A DNA stretch of 64,000 nt from Agaricus subrufescens (Eukaryota; Basidiomycota; Agaricomycetes; Agaricales; Agaricaceae). This document shows positions 25,690-39,303 of this stretch, piece by piece. The number at the start of each line of letters is the position of its first letter. The first letter of the stretch is position 1. The DNA is taken from the NCBI GenBank assembly GCA_029945375.1, contig CM057063.1, positions 2,539,894 to 2,603,893 on the forward strand. Reading direction: 5' to 3'. The notes under the pieces were generated by a model, which searched no databases, was not told where the DNA came from, and worked only from the letters and a program-made list of their open reading frames with translations. The position numbers and the translations under genes are program-made.

Positions 25690-28600
25690 TTGCAAGCATG
25701 GACTACGATCATTGTAATTCTAATAATCATCATTTTTTCTTCTCCTTTCACATCGCATGCAAGGTTAATAGGTTACCTTAGATTTCTAGGCATGTACAGC
25801 ATGGCCGTGCATTTTGATGTTTTGATCACTAAGTTCATCTTGGGCGCCGGGCTACGGCATTGGTGCATCTATTCTAGAACCCCTCCCACCTGCACCTGCC
25901 TTACCCGAGCCTCTCCGGCTCTCAGGCTCCATAAGGTGTGTGGCGATTCCATTGTCATCACACTCTCGTCGTTTGTCTATCACCAAGTATACCAATCCTC
26001 GGGGAATACCTCCCGTATCTGAGATCATCAACTCAGCAAACTTAATGCCATCATTTGGTCGATCGTCATTTGAACAATTTATAGGGATGAGGTTTCCGAA
26101 TACTCCCTAACAAATTCTAAGCCATGTGCATGAGCCTCAAGGTATAAGATATTGCTGAATCATGGCAGTCGCCTCATTTGAACTGAGCAGAGATTTACCT
26201 AGTAAGATGTTATCCGGATCAGCTAATTTTCAATCAACCCACGTTGATCGATAGTGAAATTCATCACGCCCGATTGAACTGTTTTCGACGTGTAGTAGGC
26301 ACGGTCGCTGAGAACAAAAACAAAGTTTACTCATGCCACAATTCATGAGATACCCTGGACCATTTGGTCTACCATCATACACATAGCCGAACAATTATTG
26401 TACTGTCATTTAACCTTTGAGTTCGCGTTACTTGTAGAACGATATTTGAGGCTTCCGATGCGGTTCGGAGATCATTGAAGGTGTGCATACCGGCAAACGG
26501 CGAACCCAATTGGCGGTTTTGTTACCGATGTTAGCACCTTGGTGTAAGGAGGCTGTTGAGTTCTCAACCATGGAGTGGTCAAGGGTACAGGGTGCGGAGT
26601 GCGAAAATAGTAAACAAGGGGATGGTATGACATGAGAAAGGTTTTCTTTTTTGACGTATTCGGACAGAGAAGTAGACGCGTCCAGAGCGAAACAGAAACA
26701 TTGAAACGACCGAATTTATGGGGATAGAGATGCCACAAGGTACAGACGACAGTGTCTCTGCCAGTGGTGAAAGTACAGCGCCATAAGTAATGTAGATTGT
26801 TCAGGTAATAAGTTCAGGTTCCAACAATATAAAATCAAATAGGATTGAATAAAAAACCAGATCACTGTTTCCCATTATTAGAAGACCTTCTACTGTCTCG
26901 GTGAGTACGCTCTCACAGGCCACGCCGACAAGGCGTTGATAGGTAAAGATTTTCGCCTAGCTTCATCAAGCCCACTTTCATGCTCCGAGGAACCAGTCAA
27001 GATTGAACTGCTGAAACGCGACTGGTAGAGTTCGGGCTGCCTACGTGCCGCAGACGAGCTAAGATTACTACAGCCTTTACGATAAGGGGCATTATCAAGT
27101 ATTGTGTTTGTCAACGCTGATGCGCTGAGGCTCAATGATGAAGCGTCTTTACATCTTCAACTCCGGAGGTAATCTCATCCTGATACCGTATGAGCTTACT
27201 CGCACTAGAAGACTAGCTGCATTTATCAGTCCATGTGCTGCTGAAACTAATAAACAACCACGCGGCGACTTGGCGAAGAGAATTTTTTGAGGGTCCTTGA
27301 CGAATAGTGACTCAAGTCTATAAATAGCGACGGCTGTGTATTCACCTTTGCGCCATCGTCGGGTCCTTTGGGCCTTGGAATTAAGTTCTCGTGTACCTCA
27401 CGCATCGTTCAATTAGGCGGGACAGTAGCCATTCTCGACAGGGCCTAACTCTAATGTTCACTCTTTACAACAGCGCTCGAGGTGATGCGCTGATTCTCAC
27501 ACGTCACGGTATTTGCTCGTGGCCACTATGGCAGCAATAATCATTACTGCCATACAACTAATTGTACAAATGAAAAATCTTTTCTAAGACCGCAGGGAAC
27601 TCATCAACGATGATCTAACTTCAAATCAAAGACCGCTTCATATGGTCGGTCATCGATTCCGAAATCTCACCTGTCGACCCTCACCTTGGCCCTTCCGGCC
27701 CAGTGAGGTTGTGCTGTCCGGTTTCTTGTGATAAAACAAAAAAACAAAACCAGGTTTCAGCTTTATGATTATTATCGTACACCAGGACCTTTGCCTCAAG
27801 CCAAATTTAGTCAATGAACAATTCAACAACTGACCTGTTCATCTCGGAAACGAGTAGGGCGAACGGGATATACGTTATGACTGCATAATACTCCCTTTGA
27901 CACTTTTGTGATCATCAGCTGGTTATTTTAAGTTTGTTAGCTCCTTGGGTGAATAGCGGAGATCGATTACTGTGAGTCATTCCTCTCCTCCTTCAATGAC
28001 ACTCGGTATTTGTGTGAAAGTGGCTTGGCTCAACAGTATACATGATCAAATGCAGAATTGTCTCAGAGCTATATATAAGTGTTCATATCTAGTGAAACAG
28101 TCAAAAGGACTGATATTACTATGGAAATGGTTGAAAAAGTCACTTATCAAGACTATATTGACGCAATAAGTTCTACCACTACACACAACCGGAGCAATCA
28201 AGTGTATGTGTATATATATATTCACACCTACTATGTCTCGTTGTGGAGCTTGGGTCGTCAGATCTGGTCGTTACCCTGCAGATGTTCAGCTCGGAACCAG
28301 TCCTGAACTTGTGGAAAGATCTGTGTGAGCTCGAGACCTTACAAAGCCCTTTGCCTACTCCTGACTTGATGAAAAGCTGATTATTGTTGAAATTGAGCTT
28401 GGATTGATCAGTAGAGAGATACCATCGCCATCATGAGCTTTGAACAAATCCTGGTAATCAAGATAATCTGCGTATGTCTAGGTGCAGTCATTGCGGATTT
28501 TTGGATCTAAGTTGCAGATTTGACTGTTGGGGGAAAAAGTCAGATGTGAAGGTTCTGAAGTAAATAAATCATGTAATGGGAATCTACCTCCACAGAGAGA

Positions 28601-28800
28601 CATAATGAATGGATTGATCCCCCTGCTTCCCATCTCAGAGTGGAGTGGACTGACAGGAGAGCATATAGGAGGAATAATAAAATGCTTCTAGCCTATGTGT
28701 CCCTACTGAGGCCTTTGTCAGGTCATTACCAGTTGGCTACAGTCCTACAGATGATTGACATTCACTGATATGATGAAACTCGCCAAAGGTCATGCTATAT
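25690..28800. repeat. Segmental repeat, copy 1 (left part)
   Basis: This stretch, beginning about 55 bp after the DnaJ stop, contains blocks that recur in order at 41.2-42.6 and 49.3-50.5 kb. Shared blocks include GACTACGATCA, TTTTGATGTTTTGATCACTAAG, the CCCGAGCCTCTCCGGCTCTCAGG type, CACTTTTGTGATCATC, and ATTACTATGGAAATGGTTGA (matched by ATTACTATGGAAATAGTTGA in copy 2). A short TAxTGCxGTCATTGCGGATTT-like block also matches copy 2. Short frames here, such as the Ser-rich one at 26890-27135 on the minus strand, lack an ATG and a splice pattern. I do not call a gene. Confidence 0.65.
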
Positions 28801-31800
28801 TCACCTGTGGAAAAGCTCCCAGACAGGCTCAAACCCCCTTTATGGGTCATGCACATCCATATTTGATCTTTCACTCAAAATAGTTGCCTTTCTTGCCCCA
28901 TAAAAGGTATTCCTTCATCAGATAGGACCTTACACATGTTGTTTCAAGTAGTCCTGATACTGTTACAGCCTTATGCTTTGGAGTTTTTGAATGAGGGACC
29001 TATATAGAGTGAAAGGCATTGCTTCAGCTGTTAAGCACCGTCTTTTTGTACTTCAATTATGGGACAAAGCTCATGTTTACATTGTCCAGATTGTTTGCAC
29101 TTTACTGTGAGTCTAGTGCTAATAAACTTTGAGTATGTCTAGAATAAAGTTACTCCTTAGACAAATGCTCAATGTTCAATTCTCTTACTTAAAAAGGTTT
29201 TCCTCAAGTGAATAATGGAGTAAATGTGTATTAATTTAGCACCTGTAGTTTACTAATTACCAAGAGAGTCCTTAGCACCAGGACTTATGGCATTGCTTGG
29301 TGACCTTAATTCTAGTAGCCACTAATGGGCCTAGTTGGGTACCCACACAGGTTGCTGAGATAGCTCACCTGACAAAATTAACATTCCACCATCATGATCA
29401 ACGTTCTCACCCCCATTTTTGGGTACACCTCAACATTCACAGCCATATGTAAACGAATCATAGGCCTTTTTGAAGCTGGTGCAGTTTTCACCTTCTCAAA
29501 TTTATGCTGGGGACTGAAGCAGAATTAATAAGAGGCATCCAACAAGTTTACAAGCCATTTGGGGTATGAATCTGTTATGCAGCACTGGGATACAGCACTT
29601 GGTACATTACAGCAAGTGCACAAGCTAATAAATGTGATAAGGTTAAGTGGTGTGGGAAGATATGTGAGTTTAGTTGAGTCCCACATGAAAGATTTCTGTC
29701 AAGGGCACAAGTGTAGAACTGGTGAGGCAGTGAGGCCAAGTATCTAAAGGTATGTGGTGAGGGTATAGGAATATTGAGGTATTGATAGTACCTTCAGGAT
29801 GATAAAGACACACTGAAAGCCTAAAGAAAGGCAGAGGTGTAGGTGTGCCTGTCCTGACAGGATAGTTAACAGGGGCATACATACCTTTCTGAACAGTGCT
29901 GAGGTATGCAGTAGGTCTGGTACATGTGAAGAAAAGCCACTTCCCCAGCAGAGTGGAGGGTGTTCCTGGTCATGCAAGTATGCTGACACCTTTGGAGTTT
30001 GCTGGAGAGGTTCCTGAAATTAAGTAAGGTTCATGCCTCTAATTCCCAAGGTCCTCTATGCAAGGGCAAGATTATAGTTCTTGTCTGGGCTGCTTACTTC
30101 CAACAAAACAAGCAGTTTGGATTCTCATTGGGGAAGAAGCAAGAGTGACACTCACCAATGGGGAAAGGCCTAGCAATGATCAGAAGATATGTCAAATTAA
30201 CACTGTTCTAGTGCTGGGCCTTACAATTTAACAATCACCTAAAAGCATAGTCTACTGGTTTGTAGTTCAGATATGTTATTTTGGACCCTAATTTTAAATT
30301 CTGCAAAAAGTAGTAGACCATTAGTCAGGACAAACTAAAGTTTTCAAGTGTCCCGTGTGAAGTGTTTGGGAAATCCAGTGGAGGAAGTCACTCTTGGGTC
30401 CTTTATTCTTACACAATATTAGACTGGCTTAACCTGTCAATGTTAAGACTACAACCACAAAGTTGGAACTAAGTGGTTCTGATTGAGGGATTGGCATTGG
30501 CCTCAGCAGCACGAAGGCGCACTGTGCCCTCCAGCAGGTTCCAGAGGCCTAGATAGCAATAGTGGAATAGAATGTGAGTTGTGGAAAGCTTAGTGGAAAG
30601 ATAGGAATTGAGAGGGAATAAGATCTAAGTCAATTTCAGACTGAGGAATAGATACAGGAATGCAGAACTTTTATACAAAGGTGTACAGGAGTAAAGTACA
30701 GAAAAGGAATAGTTCTGGATAATAGAAATAGGAATTGGAATAGAGATATAGCAATTGCATTGCAATAGGAATGAGTACCAATCCAGATACAGTCATATTG
30801 GCTGTTGGAAAGTTATGGCCTGTGTTGTGTTGGTTGTAGAGCAACCACAGGAGCACAACTGTAGTCCTGGAAAGGAACTATGGCATAACTGGCCAACCAC
30901 TACCAGTTCTGGGAAGCAGACTTACCAAATAAAGGAACCCAAAAGACAATGGTCCTGAGTGGATCCCATTGAAAGGAAACTTGACAGCGGGATTCCTTGG
31001 AATGTACTGGAAATGGAAATGGAATGTTCTAGATAGAAAAGAAAACATCATGAATGATTGAAAAGTTCTGGAAACAGAATATAACAGTCAAATGGATACA
31101 GATTCTATGAATGTTTCTGATCTTGAACCAAGCAGCAGTGGGACAGCTCAAGCATTTAATTGCTGTAGATTCCAAGGTGTTATGAGATCAACCTGGATAT
31201 GAACCTGTAAGAGCTACTGGCACTATTCAGAGATAAAACTACTAGAAATATGAGGTTCAAAGATACCCCAGAGTGAATTATTGCATGTCAAGTCACCATC
31301 AATATTTTGCACCAAAGATAAGAAATGGCAAATCCAAGCACCCATACAAACAAGCCCTTGGCATCTTCTATTAGTGTACATTTCTTGAGTTGCCCTACAG
31401 ACTTTGAATATGCACCTGCAGCTCCACCCACTGGGAGTCTATCTAGTCAGGGGGCTAATTAGTAAGGTAGATTACTACCAGTATTGGAAGGATGGTGAGT
31501 CTCATGCTACAAACACCTTGTCTATAGCATTGATGCAATCTGAATCTTCCCAAATTGTATGTCCTTCTCCTACTCAACTTCATTATCAATATCCAAGTGG
31601 GATATCAGGGTAAAATTATTTGTTTTTTTTGTCTATTCAATGGTTATTTGTATTCTATCCTGAGTTGGATTTTGCATGTGGATCTGTCATTGCAGAATAA
31701 AGTCTCACCTTGTGTTGGTTAGTGACCTGCCCTGACCCATGAATGTACATCAAATATGCTAATGCACAAAGACTGGCTTTGGACATCATTCCATGGAAAA

Positions 31801-33722
31801 TTTCAGCCAACAGAGGGTGGCACGTAATGTTATCAGACAGGATAAAATGGTCCTTGTGTGAATGAGGTGACTTATCTGAAGCACTTGTCCAACAACAGAG
31901 AGTACCAGCAGAACATCATATTTCTTCATTCCAATCTAAACACAACATTTAACATTGTTAATTTACTCTATCTTACTGTATCTAAACAAGCCTAGAGGGC
32001 ATGGTCCTGATGTGCATAGCTGTGGTTAAAATAGAATGAAACTTGTAGATAAGTTTGATGCAGTTTATGTAATGCTATTGCTTAGAGATCAGTAAACCAG
32101 AATAGCATCAGCCTTTTAAATGCTAGTGCTCAATCTAGTGGAATATACGTGGGATGCCAAGACACTTACTTGGATTACTCATAGATCAGGGGGCCTTATT
32201 AATATGTACAATATTGTATTGATTTAGGCTCAATCATGCCAGTTGGAGGTGTCCATTTGAAAACCTTCATGACAAGTCAACTCTAGCACAAAGCCCTTGA
32301 GCTACATGCAGGTTACATGGGTGCAGCTCCAATAAAGGAACCTTCATGGAAAATAATGGTACATAGCTGGAATTCAAGAGGTCCAGTTACTTTCCCACAC
32401 TATGTGAAGCATATAATCTTCTGCATGTATTTTTAAAGTCACTAAAGAAAGGCTGCCCTTTGTGTTGTATATATACTACTACAATGTGATGCTATTACAT
32501 CACATTTACTGACTAGATCACCAGAGTCCCCCTGGTAATAGAATGGAATATACAAGTCACATTTCTCTCCTTGAAGAGTCCCTACAAAGTTTGACTCTCC
32601 TAATTGGACCAACAAGTTGGTGAATGTAATGGTCAACATAGAAGTGGTAGCAGTTTTCATTCTGTAAGTTTGTTTGATGATGGATTGTATGAATTTGGAG
32701 AATTGGTCCAATTTTTAGTGGTGAGAGGCCAGAGCAGATGAAAGTCAGATGAGGGAACTTTTAGATATGCTGGTCAGAAACAATTGTACTGCAAGTTTGA
32801 GACAAGCTGTGTATTGTACTAGTATTAACTATTCTGTCAGGGCTATTGACTTAGCTTTCTTCTGTCTGCAGGCCTTCCTGAGGATCATAAACTTCATTTG
32901 AACCTGGGCCCAGAAGCATGGTAAACATCTTCAGAAGCCCATCTAAGCACTTGGTCTGCTTCTTTCATAATTACCCTTGACATAGCACTGCCCAGTTTAT
33001 CACAAATATTTCCTCATATTGTTTGTCTCAAGCTGCAGTTTGATTCTGCCAGATTTAAGAAGATAGTAGATTTAACAGTACAAAACAAAGGCAGAATTGA
33101 CAGGGAATAATAAGAGATTGACATGTGCTGGGTGTTGGAAGAAAAGATAGTGTAAGGGTGTTGAAAATTTAAGCACACAAGGTGGATTGTGGTAATGTAG
33201 AATAAATATCGAGGCATGTCACTGCTGGATGCAGGCCAGTGCAGACTAATGAGCACTGGCACGGTCATCATGTGGATGCCTGGTGTACTGATGCAAACAC
33301 TATGCGAGCATCTCCTTTTACAATCTCTGTATCATTGATAAAACACGAAGTATATATATATATATATAATCATTACAACCTTGTTATGATATGTCTAAAA
33401 GAAAAATAAGCACATTAAAAGAAGTACAAAGTGCAGTGTGGGTGTGTAGAAATGGGTTGGACACATTGAATGGTCCTGATGTGTACCCAATGCTGGCCCT
33501 ATGTGGAAAAGCACCTGTGTATGTAGGTGCCCACATTTTTTTGCAAACTCAATTGTACTCTCCAATCACCTTCTCATTTGAATCTGCTGGGATTGATGCT
33601 TGCTGGCTGTTTTGAGTTGTTGACTGATTCTGGGTCAGTATGCAGAATGTGAGTGATGAGGTGAAAGTATACTCTTCAATATTTTTGGATCTTGCCTTGA
33701 ATTTACCTCATAGATAGCCCAT
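28800..33722. other. CpG-depleted block left of the retrotransposon
   Basis: CG dinucleotides almost vanish here: I see about one in the roughly 420 bases from 29041 to 29460, whereas flanking genes have many per line. TG and CA are correspondingly common. This is the signature of long-term cytosine methylation and deamination. The block includes the decayed zinc-cluster relic near 31.4 kb, so it is at least partly the back half of segmental copy 1. Other transposon remnants may be present but I could not identify any. Confidence 0.75.
31399..31616 (+). pseudogene. Decayed third copy of the short Zn2Cys6 gene (3' end)
   Basis: After GAATATGCACCTGCAGCTCC, which matches GGATATGCGCCTGCACCTTC of the 52.6-kb gene, an apparent acceptor AAGGTAG precedes a frame reading DYYQYWKDGESHATNTLSIA. 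The same C-terminal exon reads EYYQYRKNGGPYATSSLSAA in the 44.9-kb gene and TYYHYQGVGESYTTSSLSAA in the 52.6-kb gene. The stop codon position is lost and the frame runs on. The zinc-cluster exons cannot be recognised upstream. The region is CpG-poor, so decay by C-to-T change is likely. Confidence 0.6.
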
Positions 33723-33727
33723 CCATT

Positions 33728-34022
33728 GTTACGATCTATTTCTGTTATCGTTCCCCTGACCCAGGACCATATGCTACCACTTCCTTATTCATGTACTTGT
33801 CTCTCATGTTTACTCAGCACCGTTCTCACTGTTAGTCAGACACCTCGGGTATACTTACTCAGCCCGACCTTCTACTTCTATTATTAGGTAGTCGACTCTT
33901 CTATAAGTAGCATAGTTATACTCTGTATTTCCTTATGCTTTACCAACTTGTTATATTCCCTTATTGCCCTCAAGTCTTTGCCTTAAGTTGCAACCTGAGC
34001 TAATCGCTATAAGGTCGTAACA
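33728..34022 (+). repeat. 5' LTR with TATA box and inferred transcript start
   Basis: It begins TGTTACG and ends GTCGTAACA. TATAAG at 33902 lies 33 nt upstream of ATGCTTTACCAA (33935-33946), which is complementary to the primer-binding site and so probably marks the transcript 5' end and start of R. By eye I count about 11 base differences plus one 1-nt indel against the 3' LTR. All substitutions are transitions, eight of them at CpG positions. Confidence 0.92.
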
Positions 34023-34023
34023 T

Positions 34024-34035
34024 TTGGTAAAGCAT
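34024..34035 (+). promoter_or_regulatory. Primer-binding site, self-priming (Tf1-like)
   Basis: TTGGTAAAGCAT starts two bases after the LTR and is the exact reverse complement of ATGCTTTACCAA at 33935-33946 inside the LTR. In Tf1 of fission yeast and related chromoviruses, the 5' end of the mRNA folds back on the primer site instead of using a tRNA. The position of the complementary stretch relative to the TATA box fits that mechanism. Confidence 0.8.
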
Positions 34036-34100
34036 CGTAAAGCTCACCTTGCAGAAAGACCTCTAGTCATTGAGGCAGGAAACTGCAACAAACTCAGTAT

Positions 34101-35140
34101 ATGAGCACAGAAGACACAGAACTATTTGGAATTGATTTTGAAACACTTTTCTATGAAGGACACCAAAGCAGAAACAGATTTGAAGCCCTCAGACATGAGG
34201 AAGACCAAGAAACAGAACCCTCATCTGAAAACAACGAACAGGAAACAGAGGAACCAGACCCAGAACAAGTACCAAAGAACACCCCACTCGACAAAGACCT
34301 AAACCAACTAGCAAGAGAACTCGAAGAACTAGAGCTAAGAGAAATGGCAAGCAACAACACCAAGACCAAGATGACCAATGCAATCAACCACAAGGATGTT
34401 ATGGAACCAGGATTTTACAATGGAGATAGAAACAAGTTCAATGACTGATGGAGAGGAATGGAAATTTTCCTCAGATTCAGCAAATACAATGATGCAGACT
34501 CAGAAATTCTTTTTGTCACAAACCGCCTGAGAGGAGAAATCCCAGGATGGTTCGCCAAACAATGGGAAAACAAGATCATTAAGTCTGACAACACTGCAGA
34601 CTGGAAAACCTTTGCCGATGAAATTGTAGATGCATTCTCACCTGGAGATGAGCAACAGATCGCTAAAGATAAGATCAAAACTTTCAAACAAGGAAACCTT
34701 CACACCAACGACTTCCTTGTCAAGTTCACTGCCCTTGTCCATCAATCTAAATCTAGCGAAGACCACATGCTCTACCTCCTGAAACAACACACCAGATCAG
34801 ACATCATCCACACTATTTTGGGATACCCCCCATCTGCCATTCCCACCTCCCTCAAAGGATGGATCGCTGCTATAGGATCCGTGGGAAAAGGTTGGGAATC
34901 CACCAAGAAACAAAGAAACGACTAGTGCACCACTACTGGAGTCACTTATGGAGGAGATGGACAACCCATGGAGATCAGAGCTAGAAAGCTGGACTACTGA
35001 CGGAAAACCCAAGTGCCTTAAATGTGGCAAGTTTGGGCACATCAGAAGGAATGCCAAAATGGATCATACAAATCCAATATTGAGTGCTATAATTGTGGCA
35101 AACCAGGCCACATCACCAAAGTCTGCTGAAGCCCCAAGAA
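34101..35140 (+). pseudogene. Retrotransposon gag, interrupted
   Basis: An acidic N-terminal region (SSENNEQETEEPDPEQVPKN) is followed by a retrotransposon-gag domain (LRGEIPGWFAKQWENKI, FKQGNLHTNDFLVKFTALVH). Two CCHC zinc knuckles come next, CLKCGKFGH at about 35010 and CYNCGKPGHITKVC at about 35085. In-frame breaks are a TGA after KFND (about 34446) and a TAG at about 34923. The first knuckle is in a different frame from the gag body and from its own last Cys at 35052, so at least two small indels are present. Confidence 0.85.
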
Positions 35141-35257
35141 GCAAACCAAGATTCATGCCATTACCACTGGAGAGGAAGGAAGTGCCGAAGAAGCCCAACA
35201 GGATTTTCCCAAAGGTTCAGAGTAGGCACAAACTCATGAACCAATGTATCTAGTCGT

Positions 35258-38200
35258 ATGAGAAATCAATATGTTTGCCCCCAGAAACAACTAGGAGTGC
35301 AGGAGTTAATACTCAAACCCAAAATCACCAAACCTAACAGAGAAACTTTCCAAGCCAAAACCATGCTTGACTCTGGATGCACCCACACCTGCATTGACAA
35401 ACAAACCGTTCACAAACAGAAAATCCCCACCCATAAACTTGAATGCCCAATTCTGGCAACCAATGCCGATGGAACCCCGAGCAGAAAGGGACCAATCACC
35501 AAATTTGTCAACCTGGATTTAAACATAGAAGGACACGAAGAAACGATCGATGCAGTAGTAGCCGAACTAGACTCGGCAGGCATCTTTATCAGACATGACT
35601 GGTTAATCAAACACAACCCGGAAATTGACTGGAACAGAGGAACCATAACCTTCTCAAGATGCCCACCTGAATGTTCCATCAAACATACCAATTTCTCACT
35701 ACTGGAACACCCACAACACCTCCAAATGAAATGGGAAGACTTTGAAGAAGAAAAAGAACCCGATCCCACGAACCCCCTCGACCTACCGGATTACATGCAA
35801 CCCTACACCCATCTTTTCAACAGGAAGAACTTCGACAAACTACCCAAACAAACTCAATGGGACCATGAAGTCAACCTACTACCGGATGCTCCCACCGAAA
35901 TTGATGCCAAGGTTTATGAAATGACCCCAAAAGAAGAAATCAAACTCAACAAATTCTTGGATGAAAACCTTGCTACTAAATGCATCCAACCATCCAAAAG
36001 TCCTTATGCTGCCCTGTGCTTTTGCATCCCCAAGAAAGACGGATCACTCAGATTATGCCAGGACTATCGCAAACTCAACACGGTTACCATCAAGGACAAA
36101 ACCCCCCTTCCACTAATCAGCGGAGTGATCGGGAAACTGAAACATGCCAAATACTTCAATAAACTTGACATCATTTGGGGTTATAACAACATACAAATCA
36201 AGGAAGGAGACAAATGGAAAGGTGCTATCCTCACCAATTGCGGACTTTTTGAACCCATGGTAATGTTCTTTGGAATGTGCAACTCACCAGCTACTTTCTC
36301 TCACTGGATGACCACCATCTTCTGAGAAATGATCCAAGATGGCTCACTAGTCAACTACATAGACAACTTCACCATTCCTGCCAACTCCCTACTGGAACTA
36401 GAGAAACGAACACTGCATTTCCTGAAAATAGCAGATGAGAACAACCTGTGCTTCAAATGAACCAAATGTGAGTTCAATGCAACCTGGATCTCGATGCTAG
36501 GAACAGTCATTGGCGACAGCCAAGCAAGCATGGAAACAGAAAAAGTTGAATCAGTTCGAAACTGGAAAACGCCAACCTGCATAAAGGACATCGAACGATT
36601 CATTGGCTTTGCAAACTTTTACCAATGTTTCATTCAGGACTTTAGCACTCTCGTTGCACTGCTCAATGCCTTGAAGGGAGGTAAAGTACCTAAACCCTGG
36701 AAATGGACCACCAAAGAACAAAATGCTTTCAAAGCCATCAAAACTGCCATCACCAACGAACCTGTCCTAGCCCTACCCAATAACCAAGGAAAATTCAGAC
36801 TTGAAACCAACGCATCTAATGTAGGAATTGGAGCAGTCCTGTCCCAAGAACAAGAAGGAAAATGGCACCCAGTTGCATTTATGTCTAAAGCCCTCACTGA
36901 TGCAGAAAAGAATTACGAAATCTATGACAAAGAACTCCTTGCCATCGTCAAAGCAATTAAGAATTGGAGACACTACCTACTGGATGCCAAACATCAATTT
37001 GAAATCTGGACCAATCATGAAAACCTCAAGTACTTCTGCAAACCACAAAAACTGAACGCCTGCCAAGCCAGATGGTATCTCATGCTCCAAATATGCGACT
37101 ACTTACTCCAACATATTCCTGGTAAAATGAATGTCAAGGCCAATATTTTATCCAGACTTTTCCGACACAACTCCCCCGAAGAAGAAACCCAGATCGAGAT
37201 GTTCAAAGACCGCATAATCCTACAAACCTTATCAGAAATCCCCACCTCACTAGAAACCACTATGTTCCTAAACCAAAACTTCTCTATTTCCACAGATCCC
37301 GATACCCTAAAACAGATAAAAAACTCCCCCATCAAGAACATCGCGTCACTCAAGAAAGAAACAAAAGGCCCGACCAATTCTGGGAAGAAAATGGCATTAC
37401 CTACCAAAATGGAAGAATCTATGTACCAGATGAACCTGGACTCCGAGAATCCATACTCCTGGATCACCACAACCCACCCAATATCGGACACCCTGGATCC
37501 TACTGCATGCTTGAACTTGTAAAAAGAACCTTCTGGTGGCCCACAATCAAAACAGATGTCAAAAGATTTGTCAAAGGTTGCACCAAATGCCAGAAAAACA
37601 AGATCAACTGACAACCCGGTCACATGCCTCTCAAACCACTACCCATCCCCAAAGCACTGTGGCAAGAAATATCCATAGACATGATAGGACCCCTACCCAA
37701 ATCCAAGGATCACGATGCCATACTCGTAGTAGTCAACTGTTTCTCCAAGATGATTCATCTCATTCCCACCGAAACCTCTCTCATGTCAAGGCAACTAGCC
37801 AAAATCTACAAGAAAGACATATGGCACATACACAGAATCCTGAAACGTATTATTAGCAACCGAGGACCCCAGTTTGCCTCCAAATTCATGAAAGAACTCT
37901 GCTCCACCCTAGGAATTGAAAGGAACTTATCCTCAGCCTACCACCCTCAAACCGATGGTCAAACCGAAAGGATCAATCAGGAAATAGAATCCTATCTACG
38001 AAACTTTGTGAACTACAAACAGAATGATTGGGCAAAATGGCTCCCATCTGCCAAATTCCAATACAACGACAAAACCCATGCTGCAACAAAACAAACCCCA
38101 TTCTTCCTCACATATGGCATCCATCCATGGAAAGGAAATCTAACTGTCAACTCAAATAACCCCCTTGCCAGTGAATTCACCTCGGAATTAGCCAAAACCC

Positions 38201-38712
38201 AAAACAAAGCACAAGCAGCACTAGAAGAATACAACTCCACCATGGCTGAATGCAGAAATCTGAAACAGCAAAAGAACCCCTTATCCAAAGGAGACTTTGT
38301 CTTCCTAGAAGCAACAAATTTACAATCAAACTGCCCTTCAGGAAAAATGGACAACAAGTGATATGGACCTTTTGAGATTCTGGAACCTATTGGAGAAACA
38401 TTTTTCCACCTAAAAATACCTGAAACTTGGGCTATAGACGACATTTTCCACTCCTCGCTTCTTGCCAAATTCAACAAACCTGAATTCAACTGTCAAAAAA
38501 CTCCACCTCCACCCCCCCCAGATATTATTAACAATGAAGAAGAATACAAAGTAGAGGAAATCTGTGGACATAGAAAGAAAGGCCAAGGAACTCAATACCT
38601 GGTACACTGGAAAGGATATGACAACTCTGAGGATACGTGGCAATCGGCAACTGACCTTGAGAATGCACAGGATCTTCTATCCAAATATAGGAAACACAAC
38701 AACCTCCTGTAA
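35258..38712 (+). pseudogene. Retrotransposon pol (PR-RT-RH-IN-chromodomain), interrupted
   Basis: The protease has its active-site motif as MLDSGCTHTC. RT has SPYAALCFCIPKKDGSLRLC and YRKLNTVTIKDKTPLPLI, with the YxDD box changed to YIDN (AAC at 36364). RNase H has FRLETNAS where Asp is expected (AAC at 36809). Integrase has the SIDMIGPLPKS Asp, then ISNRGPQFAS with Asn in place of Asp (AAC at 37858), then the YHPQTDGQTERINQE Glu. The C-terminal chromodomain reads EEYKVEEICGHRKKGQG, QYLVHWKGYDNSEDTW. TGA stops fall near 36323, 36458, 37608 and 38359, with a frameshift near 37340-37390. All three catalytic losses are G-to-A changes. Confidence 0.93.
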
Positions 38713-38776
38713 TATAAAAGGAAAGCCACACCCCAACAATCAGTATAGCATCGTCTATTGGTTTGAAGAAGACATT

Positions 38777-39163
38777 ATGAGCACCCAGAACACTGCCGAA
38801 ACCACCACCACCACCACCGAACAAGAGGCCTACCATAACCTCATCTTCGACTCCTTCCAGAGCTCTGCCAAATGAGAGCTCATCGAAATCTACAGCACAG
38901 TAACCGACATGGACAATCGGTATGCCCACACATACGTACCACTCATCTACGATTGACCAAAAGGGGTAGACACCCCAACCCAGGAGGAAAAGGATCACAT
39001 GGTGAAGGTCATGAGGAAGGAGAGACAGCTGATCAAGAAGATAAAAAGGAAGTTGGAGATGATGGAAGATGAATTAAAAGATCTCACTGAGGAGATAAAT
39101 CCAAATGCCCATGGATGGGCCACAAATGGAACATGGGAAAATAGATGGGAAGCACCAAGCTGA
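38777..39163 (+). pseudogene. Accessory ORF A of the retrotransposon (unknown)
   Basis: It lies downstream of the chromodomain stop. A 129-codon frame starts MSTQNTAETTTTTTEQEAYH and is broken by TGA at about 38873 and 38957. It ends with a basic, coiled-coil-like stretch (MVKVMRKERQLIKKIKRKLE). No known domain is recognised. The start resembles that of gag (MSTEDTELF) only superficially. Confidence 0.55.
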
Positions 39164-39210
39164 GGAAAACAACCAGCAACAGTAGGTGTTACCTAATAGG
39201 GAGGAGGAAG

Positions 39211-39220
39211 TAGTATAAAA
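39211..39220 (+). promoter_or_regulatory. Possible internal TATA box before accessory ORF B
   Basis: TAGTATAAAA lies 93 bp upstream of the ORF B start and just after ORF A ends, inside the retrotransposon. It suggests that ORF B may have had its own promoter. Motif evidence only. Confidence 0.35.
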
Positions 39221-39303
39221 ATCAAACCATTTGCTCCCTTTTCACTATCAACCTGCCCACCATTTCCTACTCAAAGTACATCCCCCTCCTCAAAGCTTTA
39301 GTC

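Noticed and set aside
26890..27135. Ser/Arg-rich frame on the minus strand
   Set aside because: It lacks an ATG start and splice support, shows no homology that I recognise, and lies within repeat copy 1.
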